NCBI RefSeq assembly: GCF_900637975.1
Contig: NZ_LR134477.1
Coordinates: 2,294,001 to 2,358,000 of the forward strand
Reading direction: 5' to 3'
From: Actinomyces viscosus
Lineage (GTDB): Bacteria > Actinomycetota > Actinomycetes > Actinomycetales > Actinomycetaceae
DNA: 64,000 bases
Shown one piece after another: positions 1-9,237 of the stretch. The position numbers were made by a program, and so were the translations under genes. The notes under the pieces are model-generated. The model had not been told where the DNA came from. It saw only the letters and a program-made list of their open reading frames with translations, and ran no database searches. Positions within the stretch are counted from its first letter, which is position 1. Every line of letters starts with the position of its first letter.

Positions 1-8
1 GAGACCTC

Positions 9-2975
9 GTGAGCACCGACAGCACAGACCGCCCCGCCCCGCAGACGCCTGGCACGTCCGACGGCGTCGACTCAGCCTCCCCGACGGCGTCGACTCCCGC
101 CGCGGGACCAGTGGCCTCGCAGGCTCACCCGCGGGAGGCGACGGTCAACCTGGCCGATGAGGCGGTCGCCTCCCTCAAGAGCCTCGCCGGCAAGGTCACC
201 CAGGCGTCTCGTCCCACTCCCTCCACGCCGGTCACGCCGACGACGGCTGACGAGGCGGACGGTGCAGACGATGCGATCAGCACGGTCGGCGCAGTCGGCA
301 CGGTCGGCGCGGTCAGCTCCGCCGGTGGCGCGGCCGCCGGAGGCAGTGGAGGAACTGGAGGCACTGACATGCCGCCGTCGATTCCGCCGTCGTCGGGGCC
401 GGGCGGGGCGAAGGCCGAGGGGCCGACCGGGACGGTGAAGCCCGGGGCCGCCACCGCGTCGGCAGCCCCCTCGACGGCCTCTGAGACCGGCACGGCCGCG
501 GTGAGCCCCGCCGCGCCTGCGGCCCCCGAACCGGTCGGCGTTGCCGCCAGCACCGCGAAGGCTCCCTCAGACTCAGAGCCCACGACCCCGGAGGCGGGGC
601 GGCAGGAGAGCCGGGACGGGCAGAAGGATCCCGAGGACCGGGAAGACCGGGTGGATTCCGTCTCCACCGCCTCTACCGCGCAGACGCCGTCCTCCCCCGC
701 GCAGGCCACGGATGACGGCGCGCAGCCGGCTGCGGTCTCCGGTGCGGCCGACGCCGAGGTCGCACCGACCCCGGCGGTGGCGGCGCCCAGCGCAGACGAT
801 GCCGGGGAACCGGCGCACTCTGAGGACCTTACGGAGCCGGAGGATCTCGAAGACCTCGACGCGGTCTCCGAGCCCGAGGCCGGCGCAGACGACGTGGACA
901 CAGGAGTCGACGCGGAGAACGCTGCGCAGCAGTCGACGGGCTCAGCGGCCTCAGCGACCTCAGCGCACTCAGCCCCGCAGGCTCAGACGCCGGCCGCTGC
1001 GGCCGGTGGCGCGGTCAGTGCCTTCGAGACCAGTGCCGTCTCCGAGACCAGTATCTCCAAGACCACTGCTTCGACCACCGCCTCCCAGACCACTGCCTCC
1101 GAGACCCCGACCTCCGGCGAGGGCATCGATCACGGTTCCGCGCCCAGCGCGACCTCCACCGGCGCGACGGCGGCACCGGCGTCATCGGCGCCGTCCGCGT
1201 CGTCGGGGGCCGCGACGACGTCCGCCGCGTCGACTGCCTCGGCAGCATCAACCGCATCGGCGGTATCAGCCTCATCGGCCGCTTCGGCCGCCTCGTCGGC
1301 TGCTGCCGGCTCGGCACCGTCGGCGTCCTCCCCCGCCAGAGCCGCCAGGGTGACGGCCTCCACCGTGTCGGCGTCGGCGGCTGCGTCAATGACGGCTGCC
1401 GGCACCAGTGCTGCCGGCGTCACCCCTCCGACCGGCGGCGACAGCGCCGGCAGCCCGGCCGACTCCTCCACGGATGTCGAGCCGACGAGCCCGCTCTCCC
1501 AGACGTCGAGCGCCCCTTCGGCGAGCTCGCCCGCGGGTGCGTCCTGGGGCCGGTCGGCTGCCGGGTCGTCGGCGGTCTCACCGGTGTCCGCACCGTCAGC
1601 GGCGTCACCGACGAAGGCCACGGCCTCGGAGCCGGCGCTGACCACGGCGCACCCGACACCGGAGCCGGCGGCGGACGCCACTGAACCGACCACGGCCACC
1701 GCACCGACCGATGCGCCGGCGAACGCCCCGGTGGACAACCGCCCCTCGGCGCCCTCCTGGCCGGCGACGCCCGCGGCCCAGCTGGCCCGGACGGCCTCGG
1801 CCGCGAGTGCCTCCACGGCGCGTTCTGCCGAGTCCGCCTCCTCGGTGCGCCCTGCCTTCCCCGCGGACAGGTCGGCGGCGGCCGCATCGTCCTCGGCCCC
1901 GGCCTCAGGACTCTCCGGCTACCGGCCCGAGGCTTCAGCCGATGCCTCGGCCACGGCGGAGGCGACTTCCGCGGCCGCCTCCGCACCGACGTCGTCGGCA
2001 GCACCTGGCGCGGCCTTCACCGCTGCTCCCACCGCCTCATCAACGACGGCGCGACCGGCGGCGGCACCGTCCGCGCCGTCGGGGCCCTCCTCCGCCTCGC
2101 CCCAGGCCTACCGGCCCACGCCGGCCGCCCAGCCGGCTCCGAGCACCCGTCCGACGCCGGCTACCGACGCTGCCGCCTCCGCGACGGCACCCACCTCCAC
2201 CTCGGCCCCCGCAACGGCCTCCGAGCCGCGCTCCGCGGCGGCCTCGGCGCCGAGCGCCGCACCGGCCGGGGCGCCGTCGGAGGAGCCCTCCTCGCCGCAG
2301 AGGCCCTCCTGGCCCTCGACCTCCACCGCCCGGGGCTTCTCCGGGGCCACCGACTCCCTGGAGAGCGACGACCCCGAGGAGCGCGGCCGCTCGCGCGCCC
2401 GGCAGGCCGCCATGGCCATGACCGGCTCGGCCCAGGACGACGACTCCGTCCTCCTCAAGGGCGCGACCAGCCTGCCGCGTTCGCCCGAGTCGCGCACCGA
2501 GACGCACTGGGCCGGGGTGCTCATCGCCGTCGTCCTGTTCCCCCTGGCCTGGTTCCTCGTGCACGACGGCGCCGCCACTCTGACCGGCGGCAACTCCTCG
2601 GCCTGGCCGGCCGCCGCCTCCCCGGTGGGCGCCCTGGAGATCCTGGGCGGGACCGCGGCCTGCGCCACCGCCCTGTTCATGATCTCGCGCTCCTCCCTGG
2701 GGGCCTTCGTCGTCGGCGCCGTCAGCGCGGTCATCGGTCTTCCCTTCGTCCTCATGCCGGGGGTCGTCCAGTCGGTGATCGGCCCCACGGTCGACCGGCT
2801 CCAGGCCCACTCCGACCTGGGTCTCGCCCTGTCCACCTACGTCATGGACGACGGCCTGTCGGGCCGCTTCATCCTCATGGGCGTGCTCACAGCCATGGTC
2901 GCCGTCGTCGCCCACCTGGCGCGCCGGGCCGGCCGGAGCGAGCGGGAGACCGACGACCGCGACCGCCGTGACTGA
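9..2975 (+). CDS. Giant Ala/Ser/Thr/Pro-rich protein with C-terminal membrane domain
   Basis: Unrecognised 988-residue protein. Residues 1 to about 830 are almost entirely Ala, Ser, Thr, Pro, Gly and acidic residues, with Ala-Ser runs around residues 390-460, so this part is predicted to be disordered. The last 150 residues differ: a hydrophobic segment beginning near HWAGVLIAVVLFPLAWFLV, then two or three more, and a basic/acidic tail. This suggests a long disordered arm anchored in the membrane at its C-terminus. There is no signal peptide, so the arm is probably cytoplasmic. The GTG start at 9 is close to the window edge and a start further upstream cannot be excluded. The gene overlaps azlC by 8 bp, so the two are probably co-transcribed. 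Very high GC with no stops on the other strand makes several shadow frames look open. Function unknown. Confidence 0.75.
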   Translation: MSTDSTDRPAPQTPGTSDGVDSASPTASTPAAGPVASQAHPREATVNLADEAVASLKSLAGKVTQASRPTPSTPVTPTTADEADGADDAISTVGAVGTVGAVSSAGGAAAGGSGGTGGTDMPPSIPPSSGPGGAKAEGPTGTVKPGAATASAAPSTASETGTAAVSPAAPAAPEPVGVAASTAKAPSDSEPTTPEAGRQESRDGQKDPEDREDRVDSVSTASTAQTPSSPAQATDDGAQPAAVSGAADAEVAPTPAVAAPSADDAGEPAHSEDLTEPEDLEDLDAVSEPEAGADDVDTGVDAENAAQQSTGSAASATSAHSAPQAQTPAAAAGGAVSAFETSAVSETSISKTTASTTASQTTASETPTSGEGIDHGSAPSATSTGATAAPASSAPSASSGAATTSAASTASAASTASAVSASSAASAASSAAAGSAPSASSPARAARVTASTVSASAAASMTAAGTSAAGVTPPTGGDSAGSPADSSTDVEPTSPLSQTSSAPSASSPAGASWGRSAAGSSAVSPVSAPSAASPTKATASEPALTTAHPTPEPAADATEPTTATAPTDAPANAPVDNRPSAPSWPATPAAQLARTASAASASTARSAESASSVRPAFPADRSAAAASSSAPASGLSGYRPEASADASATAEATSAAASAPTSSAAPGAAFTAAPTASSTTARPAAAPSAPSGPSSASPQAYRPTPAAQPAPSTRPTPATDAAASATAPTSTSAPATASEPRSAAASAPSAAPAGAPSEEPSSPQRPSWPSTSTARGFSGATDSLESDDPEERGRSRARQAAMAMTGSAQDDDSVLLKGATSLPRSPESRTETHWAGVLIAVVLFPLAWFLVHDGAATLTGGNSSAWPAAASPVGALEILGGTAACATALFMISRSSLGAFVVGAVSAVIGLPFVLMPGVVQSVIGPTVDRLQAHSDLGLALSTYVMDDGLSGRFILMGVLTAMVAVVAHLARRAGRSERETDDRDRRD

Positions 2976-3759
2976 GCCCGACGCCGGGTCGCCTGCTGAG
3001 GCCTCCACTGGTGCGGCCAGGCAGCCGGCCCCTCGGATGCAGTCCGTCGCCGACGCCGCCCGCGATGCGACCCCGGTCGTCATCGGCTACGTGACCCTGG
3101 GGATCGCGGCCGGGATGCTGCTGGTCGCCGAGGGACTGTCCTGGTGGTGGGCGCCGGTGTGGAGCCTGGTCATCTACTCCGGGACCATGCAGATGCTGCT
3201 GGTGCCGCTGGCCGGCGGCGGCGAGCCGCTGGCGACCATCGCCCTGTCCACCGGGTTCGTCTCCGGGCGGCACGTCTTCTACGGTCTGGGGTTCCCTCTG
3301 GACCGGGTGCGCGGCGGGGTGCTCACGCGTCTCTACGCCGTCCACGCGATCACCGACGAGGTCTACGCGCTGCTGGCGGCGCGCGACCGGCGGGCCATGA
3401 GCGGGCGCTACCTGGTGGCCGTGGAGGCGATCAGCCAGTTCTCCTGGGTGGCGGGCACGACCATCGGCGCGCTGGCCGGGACGGCGCTGGCCTCCGTCGT
3501 GGGTGAGCGCATCGAGCTGCTCGGTTTCGTGCTTACGGCCCTGTTCGTCGTGCTGGCCATCGAGAACTGGCGCAACCACCCCGATATCGGGGTGCTGTGC
3601 CTGGGGCTGGTGGCCGGGGGCGTCGGCCTGGCGGTGGGCGGATCGGCCGCGCTGCTGACGGCGCTGGTGACTCTGGCTCTCGGCCTCGTGAGCCTGTACG
3701 CCTGGCGCGCCCGCCGGCCCGGGGCGCCTGCGCCGACGTCGGGACAGGGGGCCGAGTGA
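2968..3759 (+). CDS. azlC: AzlC family branched-chain amino acid exporter subunit
   Basis: A 263-residue integral membrane protein of the AzlC family, the large subunit of a two-component exporter for branched-chain and related amino acids. It has about seven hydrophobic segments. Family features seen are the GYVTLGIAAGML segment near residue 37 and the conserved stretch with YSGTMQMLLVPL and SGRHVFYGLGFPL near residues 70-110. The start is a GTG overlapping the preceding gene by 8 bp. Its stop overlaps the start of azlD, which fits the fixed AzlC-AzlD pairing of this family. The substrate cannot be decided from sequence. Confidence 0.88.
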   Translation: MTEPDAGSPAEASTGAARQPAPRMQSVADAARDATPVVIGYVTLGIAAGMLLVAEGLSWWWAPVWSLVIYSGTMQMLLVPLAGGGEPLATIALSTGFVSGRHVFYGLGFPLDRVRGGVLTRLYAVHAITDEVYALLAARDRRAMSGRYLVAVEAISQFSWVAGTTIGALAGTALASVVGERIELLGFVLTALFVVLAIENWRNHPDIGVLCLGLVAGGVGLAVGGSAALLTALVTLALGLVSLYAWRARRPGAPAPTSGQGAE

Positions 3760-4082
3760 TGCTCACCAACCCGCAGATCGCGATCGCCGTCGTGGTCGTC
3801 GCCGTCATCACCTTCGCCTGCCGGATCGCCCCCTTCGTGCTGCTGCGCGGACGCAGGGACAGCGCGCTGCTGGGCTTCCTGTCCCGGGCGATGCCCCTGG
3901 GCGTCATGATCGTCCTGGTGGCCTACACGCTGGGCGGCGTGAGCCTGGCGCCGTCGACCTGGTTGCCTGCGGTCGGTGGGATCGGGGCGACGGCGGGGCT
4001 GCACCTGTGGCGGCGCTCCATCGGCCTGTCGCTCATCGGGGGCACCGGCGTCTACGTCGCTCTCAGTCTCCTGCTGACCTGA
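3759..4082 (+). CDS. azlD: AzlD family exporter small subunit
   Basis: A 107-residue, four-segment membrane protein beginning MLTNPQIAIAVVVVAV. It is the small partner of AzlC in branched-chain amino acid export. The open frame extends further upstream, but the ATG at 3759, overlapping the azlC stop by one base, gives the normal AzlD length and a coupled start. The CRIAPFVLLRG and LGVMIVLVAYTLGG segments fit the family. Its 3' end overlaps the convergent TMEM175-like gene by 20 bp. Confidence 0.85.
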   Translation: MLTNPQIAIAVVVVAVITFACRIAPFVLLRGRRDSALLGFLSRAMPLGVMIVLVAYTLGGVSLAPSTWLPAVGGIGATAGLHLWRRSIGLSLIGGTGVYVALSLLLT

Positions 4083-4833
4083 CCCGCCGCGGCCGGTGAC
4101 CGGCCATGTAGAAGACGATGAGGGCCACGTAGGTGACCACGCTCAGCCAGGCGCTGACCAGTCCGAGGAGGGCGGCCAGGGCGTACAGCCACGGCCCCAA
4201 GGTGAATCGCCGGGTCATGGACCGCACCTCGGCCTCAGACACCTCCGGCAGCAGGCGCTCCCGGTCTCGGATCGCCGCGCGCCACAGGGCGTTGAAGAAC
4301 AGCCCGCCGACGACCATGACCAGCCCGTAGAAAACGGCTCCCGTGCGCTCGTCGTGGCCGGACTCGAGGGATCGGGTGAGCACCGAGGTGGCGAAGGGCA
4401 GGAAGGCGACGTCAAGCAGGAGGAAGAGGTTGCAGATGAGCATCCACTGATCGACGCTGCGCACCCTTGCGAAGATGGCGTGATGGTTGAGCCAGACCTG
4501 CCCCACCAGCAGGAAGCTGAGTACGAATCCGACATAGCTGGGCCACAACGAGGCCAGGGCGCGCAGCAGAGGACCGCCGTCCTCGGGCAGCTTGATCTCC
4601 AGGCTCAGCAGGGTGATCGCGATGGCGATGACGCCGTCGCTGAAGGCCTCCAGGCGTCCGGGCGAGATCAGCGCCGGCCCGTCGCTTCCTCCATCGCCAC
4701 CGGCAACACCGACGCCGGCAGAAGGCTCGACCTCAGGCTCCCTGTCAGCAACGGCATCGGAGGCGGCAGTCTCATGAGACTCATGGCGGCCACCAGAGTC
4801 CTCGTTCGTGTCATGGTGACGATCAGTGGCCAT
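4063..4833 (-). CDS. TMEM175-like (DUF1211) potassium channel family protein
   Basis: A 256-residue membrane protein. After a polar, Glu/Asp-rich N-terminus of about 60 residues comes the family signature RLEAFSDGVIAIAITLLSLE, containing the FSD motif that lines the pore of bacterial TMEM175 channels. Further helices follow, including a WLNHHAIFARV segment. Bacterial TMEM175 proteins are tetrameric, potassium-permeable channels of the cytoplasmic membrane. The ATG at 4833 is preceded on the minus strand by GGAGGG. The polar N-terminal extension is unusual but clearly in frame. Confidence 0.85.
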   Translation of the reverse strand: MATDRHHDTNEDSGGRHESHETAASDAVADREPEVEPSAGVGVAGGDGGSDGPALISPGRLEAFSDGVIAIAITLLSLEIKLPEDGGPLLRALASLWPSYVGFVLSFLLVGQVWLNHHAIFARVRSVDQWMLICNLFLLLDVAFLPFATSVLTRSLESGHDERTGAVFYGLVMVVGGLFFNALWRAAIRDRERLLPEVSEAEVRSMTRRFTLGPWLYALAALLGLVSAWLSVVTYVALIVFYMAGHRPRRVRSAGD

Positions 4834-4905
4834 GTCGCTTCCCTCCGGTTGCTGGCGGAAATCTATGACGCGCGCGTGGGGCCATCCGCCTCCACCTTAC
4901 GTCCG

Positions 4906-5060
4906 CCGGGGACATTCCACACGGGCGGGTGCGGCGCTATCGCGGGCGGGGACGTCTTGCGCCTACGGGTACAGGAATTCTGTCCCCGTACGCGCAGAAG
5001 GCCCCCGCCCGCGGGGAGTTGGAGCAGCAGGTCCCCGACGGCGGCGCGACTGTCCCCGCG
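4906..5060. repeat. Diverged copy of the GGGACA palindromic intergenic repeat (family B)
   Basis: This gap between the TMEM175-like and hydrolase genes contains several GGGACA/TGTCCC units, including a nearly palindromic core around 4970-4990 (ACAGGAATTCTGT). Core and arrangement match the copies at 43618, 46660 and 47503, but more loosely. Transcription and function unknown. Confidence 0.55.
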
Positions 5061-5094
5061 GGCGGTACGGCACGCCGGCCAGTAGGCTGCGGCC

Positions 5095-6003
5095 GTGCCT
5101 GCTGACGTCAATCGCCCCGGCCCCTGGACCCACCGCAACCTCACCGCCCGCGGCACCCGTTTCCATGTCGCGCTGGCCGGCCCCGAGGCCCCCACCGGCA
5201 CCGGGCCCCTGACCCTCCTGGTCCACGGCTTCCCCGAGTGCTGGTGGACCTGGCGCCACGTGATCCCCGCCCTGTCGCAGGCCGGGCACCGCGTGGCAGC
5301 CCTCGACCTGCGCGGCTTCGGCGGCTCGGACCGACCGCCGTCGGGCTACGACCTGGTGACGCTGGCCCAGGACCTCGCCGGCGTGGTCCGATCCCTGGGG
5401 CACGAGCGGGCCGTCATTGTCGGGGCGGGGCTCGGCGGCCAGATCGCCTGGGCGCTGCCGCACACGGCCCCGGACCTGACGACGGCGATCGTCCCGATCG
5501 GCGCCCCTCACCCCCTGGCGCTGCGGTCGCTGCGGGCCCGGGCGCTGTCGGGACCGGCGCTGCAGTACGCGAGCCTGCAGATCCCGGGCCTGGCCGAGCG
5601 ACGTCTGCGCAGCCGCAGCGCCCTGGAGGGCCTGCTGCGCTCCTGGGCCGGGCCGTACACCCGGGAGGCCGTGGCCGAGGAGGCCGCTTACTACGCCGAG
5701 CTCCTCTCCCGCCCCGGCGCCGCCCACAGTGCCCTGGAGCCGTTGCGCAACCTCATGCTGTCCCGCGCTGAGACGGCGGCGCTGGACAAGCCGGTGACCG
5801 TGCCCGTCCTGTCGGTCCAGGGCGCGCTCGACCCGGTTCAACCGGCCCAGGCCTACGCGCGCGACACCCACCACGTCACCGGCAACCTGCGCCAGGCGAC
5901 GATCCGCCGCTCCGGGCACTTCCCCCAGGAGGAGGCCCCGGCCGAGCTCGTCCGGGCCCTGCTGCCCTTCCTGGCCGACGTCGCCCCGGCCACCCCTGCC
6001 TGA
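5095..6003 (+). CDS. Alpha/beta hydrolase, EphE-like, nucleophile replaced
   Basis: A 302-residue alpha/beta-hydrolase fold protein of the epoxide/haloalkane hydrolase type. The oxyanion-region motif HGFPECWWTWRHVIP lies near residue 44, followed by DLRGFGGSDRP. The candidate acid is in the segment PVLSVQGALDPVQPAQ and the candidate base is His in RRSGHFPQEEAP. The nucleophile elbow reads VGAGLGGQ, so the usual Asp or Ser at the centre is Gly. Either it is not a hydrolase or it uses different chemistry. Its position near nth and crp matches M. tuberculosis ephE. Start GTG 5095. The hairpin repeat at 6010 follows immediately. Confidence 0.82.
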   Translation: MPADVNRPGPWTHRNLTARGTRFHVALAGPEAPTGTGPLTLLVHGFPECWWTWRHVIPALSQAGHRVAALDLRGFGGSDRPPSGYDLVTLAQDLAGVVRSLGHERAVIVGAGLGGQIAWALPHTAPDLTTAIVPIGAPHPLALRSLRARALSGPALQYASLQIPGLAERRLRSRSALEGLLRSWAGPYTREAVAEEAAYYAELLSRPGAAHSALEPLRNLMLSRAETAALDKPVTVPVLSVQGALDPVQPAQAYARDTHHVTGNLRQATIRRSGHFPQEEAPAELVRALLPFLADVAPATPA

Positions 6004-6009
6004 CCCCCT

Positions 6010-6077
6010 CGAGCCGGGCACTTTTCGCGTAGCCGGGCAGAAAAACCGTAGGGCTACGCGAAAAGTGCCCGGCTCGG
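6010..6077. repeat. Long perfect hairpin repeat, family A, copy 1
   Basis: The arms 6010-6034 and 6052-6076 are perfectly complementary over 25 bp, with a 17-nt A-rich loop. It lies between the 3' ends of the convergent hydrolase and ABC permease genes, so it probably acts as a bidirectional terminator. Close copies are at 8406 and 40287. Confidence 0.8.
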
Positions 6078-6095
6078 CGCCTCCGTGCCGCCGGA

Positions 6096-7485
6096 TCACA
6101 CCGGCTGGCGCAGGTTGTCCATGAGGGGCCGGCGGTCGAGCTGCGCGGGCAGCCAGGTGGTCGCCACGGCCAGTACCAGCGAGATCCCACTGACCAGGGC
6201 CAGCAGCCCCACCGGGACCGAGGCGACCATGACCGCAACCCCGCACCCGGAGTACAGCGCGGCGTAGACGGCGCTGAAGGCGGTGGCCGCCAGCCCGAAG
6301 AGGATGCCGGTGACGGCGTAGATGACGCCCTCCAGCGCGGTGGAGGCCAGAACCGTCCCGGTGCGCGCACCGATGACCCCCAGCAGCGCGCCCTCCTGGC
6401 GCCGGGCCCGCCCCACCATGGCGATGTTGGCGATTCCACCGACGCCGGCGATGAGGAAGATCGGCACCCCGACGGTGAGGAACCCGTTGACCGACCCCTG
6501 CGCGCCGGTGGCCTGACCGGCGCCGACGGCGGCGTAGACGGTACCGGTCATGGCCACGGCGATGGCGAAGGGGACGATCGTCGTCATCGACAGAGAGGCG
6601 CGGTGGCGGGCGTTGGCGCGGGCGGCGAACCAGGCGGGGCTGCGGCCCGGGATGAGCGCGGTCCACCAGGTCAGCAGCGGCCGCAGGGTCCAGTTCGGCA
6701 CGCTGAGGGCCGCGATCGCGGCGATGAGCCCCATGGCTCCCCCGGTGACCGCGCGCTCCCCCGGGTCGTTGAGATCGGCGCCGGCGGCGACCATCTCCGC
6801 CCTCTCCGCCTCGTTGAGAGGCATAGCGCTGTCGAAGGGAACCAGCACGAGGGCCAGGACCAGGACGCCGACGATCGCCCACTGCCACCACCGGGTCCGG
6901 GTCTGCGGAGCCGCGGACTCCCGCAGCGCCTGCATCTCGGGGACCGACGCCGCCCGCCGGGCCGGCCCCATCCCTCCCACGACGCAGAAGAGCGTCGTCA
7001 CGGCGATGGCCAGCGGCCCCCCCGAAGCTCGGCATGACCACCGGCAGGTCGTGCGGGAAGCCCTCGAACTCCCGCCAGGTGAGCAGGTAGACGCCGGCCA
7101 GCGGCAGCGAGGCCATCGCCCCGAGGGCACCTCCGAGCAGGCCGACCGCCCCGACCTGCGCCAGGATGATGCGGCGGATCCGGCTTCCGGGGATGCCCAG
7201 CACCTTCCACAGCGCGTGCGAGCGCTGCTGGGCCGAGACGGTGAGTCCCAGTGTCGTGGACAGGATGACGGCGGTGGCCAGCCCCGCGTAGGACACGAGG
7301 CTGGAGCCGATGATGTGGGAGGCGTTGACGAGCTCCGCCGAGCCCTGGGACTGCGCCCAGCTCAGGGCGCTGTACCAGGCGATGATGATGACGCCGGTGA
7401 CGGCGCCGCCGACCGTGGCGACGAGCAGCGACCACAGCCATTGGCGGGCGTGGTGGCGCAGGTCGTTCCAGATGAGTGTGACCAT
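6096..7485 (-). pseudogene. FtsX-type ABC transporter permease, one frameshift
   Basis: A permease of the MacB/FtsX type that would be 462 residues if one base were removed. The N-terminal part (from ATG 7485) has a membrane segment, then the conserved FtsX patch with QQRSHALWKVLGIPGSRIRR near residue 85. The C-terminal part resumes in the next frame with GGPLAIAVTTLFCVVGG and four or more further helices, ending at 6096. The switch falls in a run of seven C on the plus strand at 7017-7023. With six, the reading SFGGPLAIAV is restored. It could be a real inactivating mutation, slipped-strand variation or a base-calling error. The ATPase gene lies 24 bp upstream in the same operon. Confidence 0.75.
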
Positions 7486-7509
7486 GATCTTCTCCCGCTC
7501 CTGTCTCGG

Positions 7510-8264
7510 TCAGGCGGCGCGCGCGGCCCGGGCCGAGTGGACGAGCTCGGCGATCTGGCGGGCGTCCCGGCAGCCGGTCCACTGCACCAGGTGCCCCTGG
7601 CTCATGACGGCGACCGCGTCCGCCTTGGCGGCGGCCTCGACGTCGTGGGTCACCATGACCACGGTGGTCCCCTGCTCAGCGAGCCGCCGCAGCCAGTCCA
7701 GGACCAGTGCGGCGGAGCTCAGGTCGAGGGCGCCGGTGGGCTCGTCGGCGAAGACGATCCGGGGACGGCTGGCCATGACGCGGGCGATGGCCACGCGCTG
7801 ACGCTCCCCTCCGGAGAGCTGGTGGGGCTTGAGGCCGGCGCGGTGACCGAGTCCGACGGCGTCGAGGGCCGCCCGGGTCTGGGCGTCGCTCAGAGGGGTG
7901 CCGGCCAGGCGCAAGGGCATGGAGACATTGTCGGCGGCGCTCAGGGAGGCGATGAGGTTGTACTCCTGGAAGACGAAGCCGACGTGGCGGGCGCGGAACC
8001 GGGCGCGCTCGGCGGGCCGCATCCCGGAGGTGACGGCGCCGAGCATGGTCACCTGGCCGGACGTGGGCGCATCGAGGCCGGCCGTGCAGTGCAGCAGGGT
8101 CGACTTGCCCGAGCCGGAGGCCCCGACGACGGCGGTGAAACTGCCCTCGGCCAGGTCGGCGACGACGTGCCCGGCCCGGGCGGCGTCGCAGGTGGTGTCG
8201 CAGATGGAGTGGTCGACGAGGATGATGACGAGGAGGACGGGGGCAGGGGCTGGCGTGCGCTCAT
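7510..8264 (-). pseudogene. ABC transporter ATPase, LolD/MacB type, apparent 5' frameshift
   Basis: ATPase partner of the adjacent permease. Visible motifs are Walker A GASGSGKST (about 8095-8124), Q-loop FQEYN, signature LSGGERQRVAIARV, Walker B RIVFADEPTGALD and the H-loop MVTHD. The frame containing Walker A has no ATG, GTG or TTG upstream of Walker A before the stop at 8329. A plausible ATG at 8264 (MSARQPLP) is one frame away. Adding one base to the run of five G at about 8237-8241 would join them into a 251-residue protein. The only in-frame start, GTG 8052, would remove Walker A. The pair probably exports a peptide or lipid, or acts in resistance. Confidence 0.75.
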
Positions 8265-8405
8265 GCCTCCAGCCTGACCGCGCCGGCCCGCCGATCCCAT
8301 CCAGCCATCTGGCGAACCCGAGGTGGGGCTAGCCCGACACTGCTGCGCCGGCCCGCCCACCGATGTCCACTGCCGCCCGCCCACCGCTGCCCCGCCCATC
8401 CCCGT

Positions 8406-8472
8406 CGAACCGGGCACTTTTCGCGTAGCCCTACAGTTTTTCTGCCCGGCTACGCGAGAAGTGCCCGGCTCG
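8406..8472. repeat. Hairpin repeat, family A, copy 2
   Basis: Arms 8406-8430 and 8448-8472 form a 25-bp stem with two mismatches around a 17-nt loop. The stem is the same as at 6010 and the loop is the reverse complement of the 6010 loop apart from two bases, so the element lies inverted relative to copy 1. It lies downstream of nth and upstream of the ABC operon, where it could terminate nth transcription. Confidence 0.78.
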
Positions 8473-8496
8473 GCGTCGGCGCCGCGGGTTCCGGCC

Positions 8497-9237
8497 TCAG
8501 ACGCCCACCTGGGGGCACAGACCGGCGTCGAGCAGCGCGCACTCGCCGCAGCGGGGCGCGCGGGCCGAGCACACCCGGCGCCCGTGCTCGATGAGCCGGT
8601 GGCAGCCGTCGGTCCAGCGCCAGGGCTCCCACAGGGCGGCAATGTCCTTCTCCACGCGCACAGGATCCTTCGACGTCGTCCACCCCAGGCGGCGCGAGAG
8701 CCGACCCACGTGGGTGTCCACGGTGATGGCGGGTTCCCCGAAGGCGTTGCCGAGGACGACGTTCGCGGTCTTGCGCCCCACCCCCGGCAGGGAGACGAGC
8801 TCCTCGCGGCTGCGCGGGACCTGGCCGCCGAAGCGCTCGGTGAGCGCCTGACCGATACCCAGCAGGTGCCCGGCCTTGGCCCGCTGAAAGCCCAGGGGCC
8901 GCAGGATCGTCTCGAGGTCCTCGCGGCGGGCGGCCCCCAGGGCGGCGGCGTCGGGGTAGCGCTCGAAGAGCTCGGGCGTGACGGTGTTGACGCGGGCGTC
9001 GGTGGTCTGGGCGGACAGGACGGTGGCGACGAGCAGCTGGAAGGGGCCGTCGTGGTCCAGGGCGCAGGCGGCGTCGGGATAGAGGACGATGAGCTCATCG
9101 TCGACGGCGCCCGCCCGCCAGGCCGGCGCCGCGACCGCCGACACCTCAGGAACCTCAGGGAGGGCGTCAGCCTCCACCAGCGCGACCTCGCTGCCTGCCG
9201 ACCTGCGCACCTCGTCCTCCTTCCGCGATCTCATCAC
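8497..9237 (-). CDS. nth: Endonuclease III, bifunctional DNA glycosylase/AP lyase
   Basis: A 246-residue base-excision repair enzyme that removes oxidised pyrimidines and cleaves the abasic site. The helix-hairpin-helix reads LPGVGRKTANVVLGNAFG and contains the catalytic Lys; the catalytic Asp is in ITVDTHVGRLSRRLG. The C-terminal [4Fe-4S] ligands are CSARAPRCGECALLDAGLC, with spacing C-x6-C-x2-C-x7-C, so the last gap is two longer than the usual x5. The first 40 residues are poorly conserved and the true start may be internal. Neighbouring crp, divergently transcribed, repeats the mycobacterial nth-crp arrangement. Confidence 0.93.
   Translation of the reverse strand: MMRSRKEDEVRRSAGSEVALVEADALPEVPEVSAVAAPAWRAGAVDDELIVLYPDAACALDHDGPFQLLVATVLSAQTTDARVNTVTPELFERYPDAAALGAARREDLETILRPLGFQRAKAGHLLGIGQALTERFGGQVPRSREELVSLPGVGRKTANVVLGNAFGEPAITVDTHVGRLSRRLGWTTSKDPVRVEKDIAALWEPWRWTDGCHRLIEHGRRVCSARAPRCGECALLDAGLCPQVGV

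Noticed and set aside
125..901. Long minus-strand open frame opposite the first gene, and similar frames up to 2836
   Set aside because: Artefact of high GC and biased codons; Ser/Ala-rich translation mirrors the plus-strand composition and no motif is present.
4963..7485. A 840-codon minus frame covering the ABC permease start
   Set aside because: Only its N-terminal 150 codons are protein-like; after the C7 run it reads Arg/Gly-rich nonsense through the hydrolase gene.
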